A DNA stretch of 64,000 nucleotides. It comes from Ophiosphaerella korrae (lineage: Eukaryota; Ascomycota; Dothideomycetes; Pleosporales; Phaeosphaeriaceae). Positions within the stretch are counted from its first letter, which is position 1. Every line of letters begins with the position of its first letter. Shown one piece after another: positions 12,024 through 22,766 of the stretch. Location: contig JALNQF010000011.1 of assembly GCA_028456385.1 (NCBI GenBank), forward strand, positions 62,001-126,000. The letters run 5' to 3'. Under the pieces are notes generated by a model. It worked only from the letters and a program-made list of their open reading frames with translations. It had not been told where the DNA came from and did no database searches. A program made the position numbers and the translations under genes.

Positions 12024-13911
12024 ATGGATGTTGTCAGTGCCGTGGCATGAGTTATCACCCTCGTCTCTCTTGCAAAGGAGATCTCGAGCATTGCTAGTGG
12101 CCTTGTGCAAGACTCCCAAAACGCGCCCAGACAGCTCACTCGGATCCTGAACCACGTTGCTTTGATTACATTAGAGCTCGAGTGTCTGGTTCTGGTGCAG
12201 CATGGCAAAGACTCAGGTATCTGGTTGACGGGTGAAGAGACGTAGATCCTGGAGCATTCTCTTAAAGTCGCGAAGAACGACATCACCTCAATACAGTGTG
12301 AGTGCCAAAAGCAAGCCCATGATAAATTGCGGTTTTCGAAGCGGCTATCATGGGCCTTGTCCGATAGTAAAACCGCTAATAACGCCCTTGAACAGCTACA
12401 AAGAACCGAGGGCCACGTACTATTCGTTTTACAAATCATCAATACGTAAGCAAACCAGTAATTTAAAGTCTCTTGACTCTGGCTTTTACCAGACAAATGA
12501 GCATTCGAGCACAGACAGAGAATGCTAATCAAGCAACACTTGTCCTTCAGGAACTCGGGTCCTACCATGATGAAGTTTGCCAAAGATCTGCGTAGCCGAG
12601 AACTTACACACAAGGCACAAACCCTATCCTCAGTATAGACTTGGTGACAACTTTCCGACATCAGTATACAGTAGCGTTTACCAAGTACTGGAAACAAGTT
12701 CTCGCCTGCGATCTCTCTCTAGATATATCCAAAAATGATTTCCAGAGTGCCTACGAATTCTATGCCAGACTACCGATTTTCACGCCCAAAGACCGAATGG
12801 CTTTTGTGGTATCATTCTCAATACGGCAACTCATAGGTTTTCTACCAAGCATATCAATTCTAGGGGTGGTCTCAATTTTCACAACCTCGTACCAGTTGAA
12901 TCCGAAATTATAGCTGCATGTAAAAGAGGGGATCTCCTTGCTGTTCGACAACTGTTTTCTGATAAGAAGGCTGCCCCGAACGACATGTCAGTTACTGACA
13001 AGACATTACTCTTTGCAAGTAACCTCGACAAGATCAAATAATAGATGTGCTAATAACCTAAAGTACGCTGCTCAAAGCGGGTCCGCTGAGCTTGTCCAGT
13101 TCCTGATCAATGCTAGAGCCCCGGTACAATCGTAAGCCCCCAAATAAAGCAGACGAGTCCAATAGTAATATTCCAAAGTAAACAGCTCCTTGCTTCTTCA
13201 TACTGGAGAAGCCCGAGCGTCGCCCGCCTCCTACTCCGTAGTGGCGCAAATATCGAAATCCTGGGCGCCGATGGATATACAGCAGCGTCCTACCTCTTTG
13301 GTCCATCTCGTCCTCGAATAGCACAAATCGAGTTTCTCGAAATTTTAGCCTGTAATTCTTTCTCCCTCTTCAATTCACAAGATAAGCTTGGGTGGACAGT
13401 ATTACATCGAGCGGCCGCGTGGGGCACCGCAACTGATGTGAGAGTGTTGCTGCAGATGAAAATGTGCATGGAAACAAGCACATACAGACTAGCCTAGACT
13501 CCATTGTTCTGCGCAGTTAGCTATAGGAATATGGAAACTCTACATGAGCTCTGGGATAGTAGTACCTGTCCTCTAGTAGATCAGAGATACTTTCGGGGCT
13601 GGAATCTCTTGCATGTAGCAGCTGGCTACGGCAATTTCGACGCAATTCCCTTTCTTCTGGAGAAAGTTGTCAGCCTGGAGGCTGTGAGCACAGCAACTTC
13701 AACATTTTTCCCACCCCTTCTCCGTGGGAAATGTGTCACGCCAGGAGATATAGCACGGAACTGTGGTAAAGAGGCATATGCAAAGTGGGTGGACGTACTA
13801 CAAGCAGCAGGGCAGGGCGCGGGCATTCGGTCCGGAGACATTGACTGGACGTTAGAGGATGTACATGGGAGGTTTGGAGGTTGTGAGTGCTATGATGATT
13901 GGAACTCTTGA
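12024..13911 (+). pseudogene. Decayed STAND-type N-terminal domain / ankyrin-repeat gene
   Basis: Remains of a fungal NLR-like or ankyrin protein, read from segments in different frames. It begins MDVVSAVA at 12024, then the helical fungal STAND N-terminal domain (VITLVSLAKEISSIASGLVQ, later LELECLVLVQHGKDSGIWLT). A probable intron (GTAAGC donor near 12448) leads to MSIRAQTENANQATLVLQEL. Next come RPNGFCGIILNTATHRF and ESEIIAACKRGDLLAVRQLF near 12.8-12.95 kb, then ankyrin units (SGSAELVQFLINARAPV, SVARLLLRSGANIE, LGWTVLHRAAAWG, GWNLLHVAAGYGNFD). Stops interrupt it: TGA at 12048, TAG at 12243, TAG at 12593 and TAG at 13495; the junction near 13030-13060 does not rejoin in frame. The TAG at 12243 and 13495 fit CpA-to-TpA changes, as made by repeat-induced point mutation. 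Some gaps may be true introns, but the early TGA and TAG make a functional product unlikely. Confidence 0.8.
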
Positions 13912-15416
13912 TTAATATTATAATATGAACTCTCGCTGTACTGCAGCCTTCCTGTTAGATGTATGAACATCGCTGACGCTTTGCGGGAGAAAAAACTTAC
14001 ATTTTAGTCATCGCCACTGTTTGCTCTTTGTGTGTTTCCTGCGCTGTTAAGAGCTGAAGGGTATAATCTGTAAAGCTCCTCCGCCTGTATTTTTGTTTCA
14101 CGTCTCTTTTTCTAGAATGCATCCCATCTAGAAATTAAGTTATTTCGTTCAACGCTTACGACGGACCGCTTTCAGCATATAGCCGCGGGTATCAGGAGTA
14201 CAGTGATCATCATTTCGGCTAGAATACCAGATGATTGAAGTTTGGTTGAAGGAGAGCCTTCCGAACGGAGAGGCGCTTCGACCAAGAACGGTTAGCCATA
14301 CACTAATATCATCTGCGAACGCCATCCGGTCGCCCCGAACGGCATTCATCCGACATAAATCTGGAGGTAACAAAAAGTTTGAGTTCAACTAATCCACGTC
14401 CTTGCCATAAGATTCTAGTTGGTTTGCAGCTGTCACTTCAACGTCTGAGCTACCTGGGTAACTGTCGACAGCAATTTCACCAGAGCTTATATCCCATCAA
14501 GCTACTCTAATCAAGCCCTGGAGGACGATCAAAGAAGTCGCTAATGCTTGTTGCTGTACATATAGTACCTACTTGGATGATTACAAGCTTACAGCCCATC
14601 ACAAATATGACCAGGGTAATCCGACTTTAGGCAGAATGCACAGAATTGCCAGCAACAAACATTAGCGCTAGCTCTCCACAACCCAAATTCTCCATACGAG
14701 GCGGGGGCTTACGGTAGGGATTTTCCGTGGAACCCAGGATTATGCACTTAATATTTGTGCTGCGAGAGTGACCGATTTGTATCAGTTGTGCACCCGGGCA
14801 CCGGGCGTAAGTATTGTCACTGTAGACAAGCTGTCAGACAGTAAGAAGATGTGGAACGTACCTTCTCAAGAGATGAAATATCGCTTTGTAAACTCAAGTT
14901 TAATGCGAAGTGCGCAAAGCGGTGGATGACAAGAGCTCCACGTGCCTAAGCTGACGCCAACATCACGAACTCCAACACCAACCCACCTCTCCAACTCTCC
15001 ACAAAACGTTAAAACTCCATCGAGAAGGCGGCCCATGCCGTGCATAAGCACCCACTGACTTGACACCCCAGAGACTTGACCGTTGCGGTTCCACAAAACA
15101 AGCGTGGTTGCCAATAGAACAAGTGAGCTTAACCGCCAATTTATCCGTGACAAGAGAGCTTCGCCATACAACCATTCAGCACGCAGTCTTGTCACCCGAG
15201 GACAGGTCCGATGCTGAGACCCAGGCCCGCTCTACCGGGCGTAAAATAAATACATATGTAGGCGTGCCCGCGGTTGTGGGTTTGATCAAGGATCTTTTTC
15301 TGAACGGTCTGGAGGATTTCCCTGGTAGGTATAGAAAGAGCTGGATCTTGCAGTGACTTGAACCCTATCTTTATCTATCTACATATCTCGTTCATAGCAA
15401 CTAGAGCTACGACAAC
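13912..15416. other. Intergenic region upstream of sugar transporter
   Basis: About 1.5 kb, gene-free by eye. It holds the 3' flank of the ankyrin pseudogene and the transporter promoter. A GCGGGG at 14701-14706 matches the loose CreA consensus (SYGGRG), but such sites occur by chance. The leader just before 15417 is a pyrimidine-rich CTATCTTTATCTATC stretch. Minus-strand frames at 14149-14388 and 14866-15195 show no family features. Confidence 0.45.
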
Positions 15417-17357
15417 ATGGCTCCTGTTGCTGGAGGTGCCGGTTTCGAGGCAGCCGCTTTGGCTCGCCGCAAAGCTCTTGATGGAAGGTCTGGTCCCATG
15501 GCCCTGCTGAAAAACTTGAGGGTTTTTGGTATCGCCTGTTTCGCCTGTTTAGGTGGTCTTCTGTACGGCTACAATCAGGGCGTCTTCTCTGGTGTCCTCA
15601 CCATGACGTCCTTTAAGACGCGTAAGTTATCTTGTCATCTCATAGATTCGTCCTGGAAGTATGACTGATTTGAGAATAGATATGGGCGACTACATTGAAA
15701 ACAAAGACACTCTCGAATGGAATTCCTCAAAGCAAGGTTGGCTCGTTTCCATTCTCGAACTCGGCGCCTGGCTCGGCACCATGTACTCTGGCTTCCTCGC
15801 CGAGATCCTCTCGCGTAAATACGCTATCCTCGTCAACGTCGCCGTCTTCATCATCGGTGTCATTATCCAATGCACCGCTTCGTCGGCAGGCCACAATGCA
15901 ATTCTTGGCGGACGATTCGTTACAGGTATGGGCGTTGGATCACTCTCTATGATCGTCCCCATGTACAATGCTGAGATTGCACCGCCCGAGGTGCGTGGTG
16001 CACTTGTTGGTCTACAGCAACTGTCCATCACGCTGGGTATCATGATCAGTTTCTGGATTGACTATGGCACAAACTTCATCGGTGGCACTGGTCACGGACA
16101 AAAAGAGGCCGCATGGCTTGTCCCCCTGTGTCTGCAGCTTGCGCCTGCTATTATCCTCGGCGCAGGTATGGTATTCATGCCTTTCTCACCGCGTTGGCTC
16201 GTCCACCATGATCGCGAACCCGAAGCGCATCGTGTGCTCGCTCGTCTTCGAGGTCTTCCGCAAGACCATGAACTCGTTGAGCTCGAACTCGCAGAGATCA
16301 AAGCCCAGTCACTATTTGAGAAAAAGTCTCTGCGTGAGAACTTCCCCCATCTTCAAGATATGAGTGTGATGTCGACCTTCAAGTTGCAATTTGTTGCTAT
16401 TGGAAGCTTGTTCACGACGAGGGGCATGTTCAAACGTGTTGTTGTTGCCACTCTAACCATGTTCTTCCAACAGTGGACGGGTATCAACGCCATCTTGTAT
16501 TATGCGCCTACTATCTTTAAAGGCCTTGGACTGTCATCGAACTCGGTCAGTTTGCTGGCAACGGGTGTAGTAGGCATTGTCATGTTTATCGCTACCAGTA
16601 AGTTTTTTGTTGCTTCGTCTGGGGATTGCGCACGGCAGGCTAACACTTTGTAGTTCCTGCGGTTATGTACGTCGACAGCTGGGGTCGTAAACCTACACTT
16701 GTCATTGGTGCCATTGGTATGGCTCTATGCCATATTATTGTTGCAGCCATCGTCGCCAGCTTCTCAGATGACTGGCCGAACCACCAAGGTGCAGGTTGGG
16801 CCGCAGTCGTCATGGTTTGGCTATTTGTCATCCATTTTGGATACTCCTGGGGACCTTGTGCATGGATTGTTGTCGCTGAAATTTGGCCCTTGTCCAACCG
16901 TCCATATGGTATTGCTCTTGGCGCTTCGTCTAACTGGTAAGTCGAATTTGCTGCGGCGACTGAATGAAGGCTGACACATTGTAGGATGAACAACTTCATC
17001 GTCGGCCAAGTCACACCTGACATGCTTGAACACATGAAATATGGCACGTACATCTTCTTCGGTCTCTTGACCTTCCTCGGTGCAGCTTTTATCTACTTCT
17101 ATTTCCCCGAGACCAAGGGTCTGTCATTAGAGGAGATGGATATTCTATTTGGTTCTGTTGGTACGGCAGAGCGAGAGAAGGAACGCTGGCGAGAAGTACA
17201 TGCGGAGGTGGGCCTTACAGAGTTGCTACGCAGAGCCGGTGTTGCCCACGGAAGTGGAAGTGATGAGCATGTTAATGAGAAGGTTGCAGAACATCCGGCG
17301 CTTGATGAGAAGCCAGAGGCTGAGATCAAACATGAAGAGGCGAAGCCCGCTGCGTAA
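15417..17357 (+). CDS. MFS sugar transporter
   Basis: Proton-coupled or facilitative sugar permease of the plasma membrane (major facilitator superfamily, sugar porter family). Four exons, 15417-15621, 15680-16597, 16654-16936 and 16985-17357; all junctions are in frame, 592 residues. Signatures: GGLLYGYNQGVFSGV in TM1, GRFVTGMGVGSLSMIVPMYNAE with EIAPPEVRGALVGLQQ after TM4, PFSPRWLVHHDREPEA after TM6 (PESPRWL variant), QQWTGINAILYYAPTIF in TM7, DSWGRKPTL, and PETKGLSLEEMDILFG after TM12. The C-terminal tail is long, acidic and Glu/Lys-rich. Length and motifs place it with fungal monosaccharide or quinate-type permeases; the substrate cannot be read from sequence. The first ATG after the pyrimidine-rich leader was chosen. 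The tail after about residue 510 is variable and probably cytosolic. Confidence 0.92.
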
Positions 17358-18621
17358 ATTCACGACGAATGGAATTTTGAATAGCTGGACGGCAGGGATA
17401 CTAGGGGAACTCGCCCATTGCAACATATACCCTCATTTCGCATATATTTCTTGAAGCCTGTAATCTTGGCCTGATACCTAGCACATTATAACATTTTATG
17501 CCAGCCATTATATTCCTGAATTCTGGCTGTCAATTCTTTGAAGAAGCTCAGTAAAATTGACCGAAAATTTGTTATTATAAGGAGTATTGCTAAAGATAAC
17601 CACCGATGACTTGTTCTGAGGCGCAATAACCTATTGATATGTAGAATCCTTCAAGACATGAGCTTTGATGTGTCTTGGTCAAGATAGTGACGAGAACATG
17701 GAACAGCACCAATTCAGTAAAAGAAACCATGCCTTGACATATATTCAGCTGATTACTATGCTTTTTTTTAGTCTGTGTCGATACTACGGGCGGAGCGAAA
17801 AGGGGTAGGAAAGTCTCCTATTATATTGTTGTCTCTTGAATGCAGGCCCCATGTATATAGTTGCCCCAGAAAAAAAGCAATGGAATTACTTTTGGTAGAC
17901 ATAGTTCTAAGTAAAGTAGTATAGTTCATGAAAGGCAAATGTGCCAGTTCTACCCCACTAATAAGTTATTTTGCAAGCCTTCCAAGGCTCTAAGGCTCCC
18001 TCAAACTTGGTTCACTCCCGAGGTCATGTCTATATAGTCTATGAATACCTACAATTTTCTTTAACTTTGTTCTGTGATAGAGCTATTAGAAGGAGGAAAT
18101 TGGTATAAGTGGATTGATACTTTTATGTACAGCGTACCTGTGGAATTCAAATAGGCCTCGGGTGGAAGTACAGAGTTGCACTATGAATCACCTACCTAGT
18201 TTCGATCAAAAGCATCTTCCAAGGTCATTTATGTGGTTTCGTATACTGAATTACCATGCCTATATTATTTCAAATCAGCATAGGCTTTATTATTCGAAGC
18301 CCGAGATTGCGGTGCCTAGTTAGATCCACGGAGGCAGGAGTATAGACTCTGATTCCAAAATCTTTCACCTTCATTCATCTGGATTACACCATACCGCGTT
18401 ACCGCTGCCGGGGATGAAGCTCTTTGGCCACAATTTTAAACATTCACTTCGCTTGTGTCCACAAAATCTCAGTCCCTGCTCTGCTCTGCCCGCTGTTCCC
18501 ACACAACTCAACCTGCTCGCTCGATCAACCACATATCGAACATTTTGCTCCCAAAGTCGGCTTTCGATTCATTTACTTCGATTACAACATCTGTTGCTAT
18601 CTCTCCACCAAAGCAAGGACA
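17358..18621. other. AT-rich intergenic region
   Basis: About 1.26 kb, visibly AT-rich between 17.46 and 18.35 kb, with no coding signal on either strand. The last 200 bases are probably the promoter and leader of the following gene. No repeat unit was recognised. Confidence 0.5.
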
Positions 18622-19713
18622 ATGGGTCCCACAGATCGTATCACCAACCCCAAATTGAAGAAGCTCTTCCGAAGCTTCATGAACCAGCCAATCTATCGGG
18701 CTCCGGTGTTGAAATCCACCTACAACAAGAAGGCAGAACCTACCACGGATACCTCAACTCCTAATGTGCATGGTTCAGATTGGGTGAAACCCTCTGACAG
18801 GATCAAGATCAAGACAGCAGCGCAGATCAAGGCCAGTGAGAAGCGATCTGAGATGGCACGCGAACGAAAACTTGATGATGAATTGTTTGGTATCGCAGAG
18901 GAAGATGACGAGCTCTTGAAAGAGCTTGAGCCAGAAAAGACTGCCGAGGAGGGGCGGCAGAGCGACAAGAAGGAGAGACCTTCTGGGCCGGCTGATGGTA
19001 CCAGCGAGAAAGAGGCCATCAAGGGCCGAGAGAGCGACAAGCTCTCTGAAGATTCTACCAAGAACGTCATCGCTGCCGATGACAAGAACAACGACAAAGA
19101 TGCGACTGGCGAAGAGCCAAAGCCCTCAGACGGCATTGGAGAGCAGGCCCAAGAGAAGGCCATAAATCTCAACGGCAACGTCCCTGTGGATGCTGCTAAG
19201 ACCAGCGAGCCTGTCGAGTCCAAGGAGGCAAAGACTGGAACTAGTGCTGAGAAGGACAAGTCGAAGCCCAAGGCCAAGAAGGAGTCTGCCACAAAAGCAG
19301 ACACACCACAGAAGGGTGTCACCAGAGTGGTGAAGAAGAAGAAGAAGAAGAAGAAGAAGGAGGAGGAGGGAGCTACGGCCACCGAGAAGGAGAAGCGCGC
19401 TACCCACAAGGCTGCGCAGAAGATCATCCACGGCGATGGCAGTGAGGACTCGGCCAAAGGCAAGTCCAAGGCCACTCTCCGCAAGAACGCAGGTGGTGCT
19501 TCAAAGCCAGTCAAAACCCGCACCCGCACCTCGCCCTCGTCTTCCGGCGACAAGCGCAAACGCCCCGCTGACGACGAGGGTCTTCCGGCCTCAAAAGAAG
19601 GTCGCTATCGAGGGCCGCAGCTTTGCGAGTCCCAGAGTAAGTTATACCCCAGCGCGCTCTAAGGATCGTCACTAAAATTGCCCATAGACTCGCCGCCCCG
19701 CACCAACTACTGA
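18622..19713 (+). CDS. Lys/Glu-rich protein of unknown function
   Basis: Charged, probably disordered and nuclear. Two exons, 18622-19636 and 19688-19713, with a 51-nt intron (GTAAGT donor, CATAG acceptor), 346 residues ending NSPPRTNY. Start: the ATG at 18622 has a purine at -3 and opens MGPTDRITNPKLKKLFRSFM, the only ordered-looking part; upstream in-frame sequence has no ATG. The middle is Lys/Glu/Asp/Ser-rich with a (AAG)9 tract coding nine lysines, and the C-terminal third is basic (KTRTRTSPSSSGDKRKRP, NLS-like). If the intron is not removed the frame stops at 19662. Another frame of the last exon part reads RPQKKVAIEGRSFASPR, also plausible, so a frameshift or alternative C-terminus near 19.58 kb is possible. 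No family was recognised. Confidence 0.65.
19333..19368 (+). repeat. (AAG)9(GAG)3 coding microsatellite
   Basis: Nine AAG units followed by three GAG units in frame in the Lys/Glu-rich gene, coding nine lysines and three glutamates. Length variation here would change only the charged tract. Confidence 0.9.
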
Positions 19714-20278
19714 CGTCGACATGATCATGATGGATATTGACTCTGTTTCCAAGCCTGCCGCATTCGCGCCCACGACATGTGCTGCGATTTTGGATTGCTC
19801 GCGCGTGGCCTTTGGATTGTAGAAAACATGCGAGTAATGGCGACGAGCTATATGTGCAGCCATTTTAAGAGCTGTTGGGGGAGATTACGAGATGGTATTG
19901 GAGGCTTAAAGCATTGAGGCAGTCTGTTTTTCTGGAAGCTGGTGGCCTTGCGAGCTTGTTACTAAATTGCGGTCGGCTCATGCAAAGGGCGACATAATGT
20001 GGTGTTTTGGAGTATTTGGGTAATCAATCAACTGGTAAAAGGAACAATTCTCATGACGTGACTTCCTATGGCGGCGTGACAAAAAAAAATGGCAAAGATT
20101 GTATATCGTTTGACAATTTCCATTGGCAAGGTAGATCTCTGGATTGATGCAGTGCTTTATGATGATGCCTACTCTGTTGCACGTGTGTCATTGAAATTGC
20201 TTCAGTGGGCTTTCTCGTTGTGGGTGACGAGAAAGGAAAAGAGTCTGTGGCCGTCTCTGGCGCCTTTCCGCTGGATCG
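19714..20278. other. Intergenic region between convergent genes
   Basis: 565 bases between the 3' ends of two converging genes. Only short frames are present and no feature was recognised. Confidence 0.5.
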
Positions 20279-21093
20279 CTAGTCCTCTTGATTAAGTCTA
20301 ATCAGTACAGGCATCCACTGTTCACTCCACTTATTCATCCAATCCTCCATTCCTTTCCAGTTCTTGAATCTATCCCGTGCAGTTTCCGTGTACAGCATCA
20401 ACGCGTAGTCTGTCCCGCTGACAGTAGAGACTTGCATCAAAGTCCTCAGCGTCTCGCTGATGACCTCCTCGTTCGCATATGTTTTTTGCATGGCCCTATC
20501 AAACTCAATGACGAGCTTTTCCTTGCACTGGTTGTCCATCTTCATTAAACTGATTAGGTCGCTGACTAGCATGCCATATGTTGTGATGACATTACAGTAT
20601 GCGCCTTGAGGGGCGAATATCGTGGAGGCAGTGACACGGGCGGCAGTGAAGACCCGAAAGAACTCAGCAATGTCCTCAGGAGTGGTTGGCGCACGTCTAG
20701 CGATAAATTCTTGTGTCGATAGCTCGAAGCAGGCCAATACATTGTCCAAAGCACGTCGGGATTCCGCGCACCGTTGCTTGAGGATATCAAGATGCGATTC
20801 GATGTCGGAGAGGCTAAGCATAGCAATGTCGCCCCACTCACGAGAAGCCATAGGGTTGAACTGCAACGCCGTGTTATTGAGAGAAGCTTGCAGGCTAGGC
20901 CCGGGAGCATGTTTGCTACTGCGGCTTGTTCTGCGGCTTGTCAGGTGATGGCTCAAGAGGTTGCTAAACTGTTTACTTACACATCATTCGGCCCAAGCGA
21001 ACTCTCCCGGCCGATCACAGCTTTTCTACTTTCCGGAAGAGAGTCTAAGATTTGCAGATGGCTGCCAGCTCTATCTATGTGTTCCTTGTCCAT
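20279..21093 (-). CDS. Hypothetical protein, helical
   Basis: Two exons on the minus strand, 21093-20981 and 20936-20279, with a 44-nt intron (GTAAGT donor), 256 residues. Exon 1 is open from MDKEHIDRAGSHLQILDSL to the donor and joins in frame. Three acceptors in the same frame are possible, but only the one at 20937 gives a normal intron length, so a few residues around 38 are uncertain. After a Ser/Arg-rich linker the protein looks all-helical (SDIESHLDILKQRCAESRRA; EEVISETLRTLMQVS) with a Trp-rich end (NWKGMEDWMNKWSEQWMP). There is no signal peptide or membrane segment. I do not recognise the family; amphipathic helices hint at a protein-interaction role only. It reads away from THO1, over an 845-base intergenic stretch. 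Confidence 0.65.
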
Positions 21094-21938
21094 GTTGTGT
21101 AACGGGAGCGGGAACTGGTTACGGTAGAGTGACTGCTGGTTGAGAGTATCGAGGGAGATGGAAAATGGACATTAGTACGGGGAAATCAATCTGTTTGATG
21201 CACAGGCATGGCAGGTGAAAGTAGAGATTTCCTCCATATTGTTGCTCGTTACGTGCACCTAGTTACCTAGGTCATTCGATGACTGCTCATTTTCTCACTT
21301 TCTGGCGCCGCCAATAGACGTCGGTCTGTAGGTATGGCCTAAAACTGAGTGTCGATTTCGGTTTCCCATGCATAGATTTTGAAGCTGGATGGAAGCTGCA
21401 GCGCCCGGAACACACAGAAGGTTATGCAAAACAATACCATATTCAGAAGAAAAAGCCATCACAATTGTCGAATAGGCACTACTAAGGTGCGCACGTTACT
21501 TGATCGAAACCATGGCCGCTTCAGACGCCGGAGTGCCTAGATCTGGCGAGTACGGTTGACGAAGCATAATCAAAGATCAGCCAGCAAGCGAAGCAACAAC
21601 ACTTCCCCAGGCAGAGTGAAAGCGAAGACGAGTGTTGGGGACGCATCTTGCCGTAGACGGACTAGTGTGTCTTGGCGACAGTCAGTGCTCACAGGCTCAT
21701 GGCGCGCAGTGCATGCTGCTGGGCGATTGTTTGCCTGACACTCTCCCCACGACACAACCTGCGCCGCCGCTTGCCGTCGACTTTTGCTCTCTGCTAGACG
21801 TCTCGAGCTTTCTAACTTGTACAGCCATCTAGGACCGAACGACAAGCACTCCCACGCTTACGCGTCTCCTGTTCGCGTCGCGCCAGAATCAACAACACAG
21901 ACACTCGTTCGACTGATCGCACTGCCTCGTCTGTCAAC
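21094..21938. other. Intergenic region, divergent promoters
   Basis: 845 bases between the divergent hypothetical gene and THO1. It holds both promoters. The last 120 bases are the probable THO1 leader. Overlapping short frames on both strands show no family similarity. Confidence 0.5.
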
Positions 21939-22766
21939 ATGCCCGAGTACGCAAAGATGAAGAACGCCGACCTCGAGGCCCTTCTCAAGGAACGTGGACT
22001 GCCCACCGGCGGCAAGAAGGCAGACATGGTCGACCGCCTGGCCAAAGACGACGCAAAGCCCGCCGTCAGCGCCGAGGACGAGATTGACTGGGACGACGAG
22101 GGCGACGACGTTGCGGTCCCTGCGCCCAAGGTCGAGAACCCAGTGGCCGCAAGCGAGAAGACGAGCGCAGTCGCTGAGGCCGAAGGTCAAGCCGCCGCCG
22201 CCGCCAAGGCCACCGAAACCGGCACCGCACAAACGGCCTCGCCCGCGACTGCACCCGTCGCCTCAGGCAGTGGAGACGCCAAACCCGGGGAGAAGAAAGA
22301 GCCGGCGCCAGACTACACCATCGGCCTCGCAGCCACCAAGCTCGACGAGGAGATTGAGAAGCGCAAGAAGCGTGCAGAGAAGTTCGGTTTGAAGATCGAA
22401 AATGATGAAACCCTCAAGAAATTGGAGCGCTCGAAGAAGTTTGGGGAGAGCGGCCCACCCAGGGGTCTCGACGAGGCTCTCCCAGAGCGCAGCCGAAAGC
22501 GCGGCCGTGAAGGCGGTGAAGACGCAGGTGACCACAAGCGTCGTGGTGGAGGCCGAGCAGGTGGACGTGGGCGCGACCGACGCGACAATCGTGATAACCG
22601 TGATAACCGTGACAGCCACGATGGTCGCGACAACAGAAACAAGGGTGGCTGGGACAACCGCAAAGAGCAGGGCAGGTCAAATGCCGGCAGCAGTTGGATG
22701 AGTGAGAAGGACAAGGCGGCCGCCGATGCGCGCAAGGCCAAGTGGGCAAAACCCGCTGCCTCTTGA
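21939..22766 (+). CDS. THO1: THO1/SARNP-like SAP-domain RNA-binding protein
   Basis: Nuclear protein linked to mRNP assembly and export, acting with the THO/TREX pathway in yeast (Tho1) and animals (SARNP/CIP29). A single 275-residue exon. The SAP domain is at about residues 5-39 (MKNADLEALLKERGLPTGGK then KADMVDRLAK), binding nucleic acid. An acidic stretch (DEIDWDDEGDD) and Ala-rich linker follow. The Tho1/MOS11 C-terminal motif is at about 130-165 (KLDEEIEKRKKRAEKFGLK then ENDETLKKLERSKKFG). The C-terminal third is basic and RNA-binding-like: RGGGRAGGRGRDRR, then repeated DNRDNRDNRD, ending in a Lys/Ala-rich tail. Order and length match fungal Tho1 proteins. The start is the first ATG after a long leader. 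Confidence 0.9.
   Translation: MPEYAKMKNADLEALLKERGLPTGGKKADMVDRLAKDDAKPAVSAEDEIDWDDEGDDVAVPAPKVENPVAASEKTSAVAEAEGQAAAAAKATETGTAQTASPATAPVASGSGDAKPGEKKEPAPDYTIGLAATKLDEEIEKRKKRAEKFGLKIENDETLKKLERSKKFGESGPPRGLDEALPERSRKRGREGGEDAGDHKRRGGGRAGGRGRDRRDNRDNRDNRDSHDGRDNRNKGGWDNRKEQGRSNAGSSWMSEKDKAAADARKAKWAKPAAS

Noticed and set aside
11996..12697. 233-residue minus-strand frame
   Set aside because: It is antisense to the recognisable STAND N-terminal segments on the plus strand and shows no family features.
14701..14706. GCGGGG as a CreA carbon-repression site for the sugar transporter
   Set aside because: A six-base degenerate match 700 bases upstream is expected by chance; mentioned but not listed as a site.
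18720..19559. 279-residue minus-strand frame rich in Phe/Ser/Leu
   Set aside because: It is the complement of the Lys/Glu-rich plus-strand gene (poly-Phe opposite poly-Lys).
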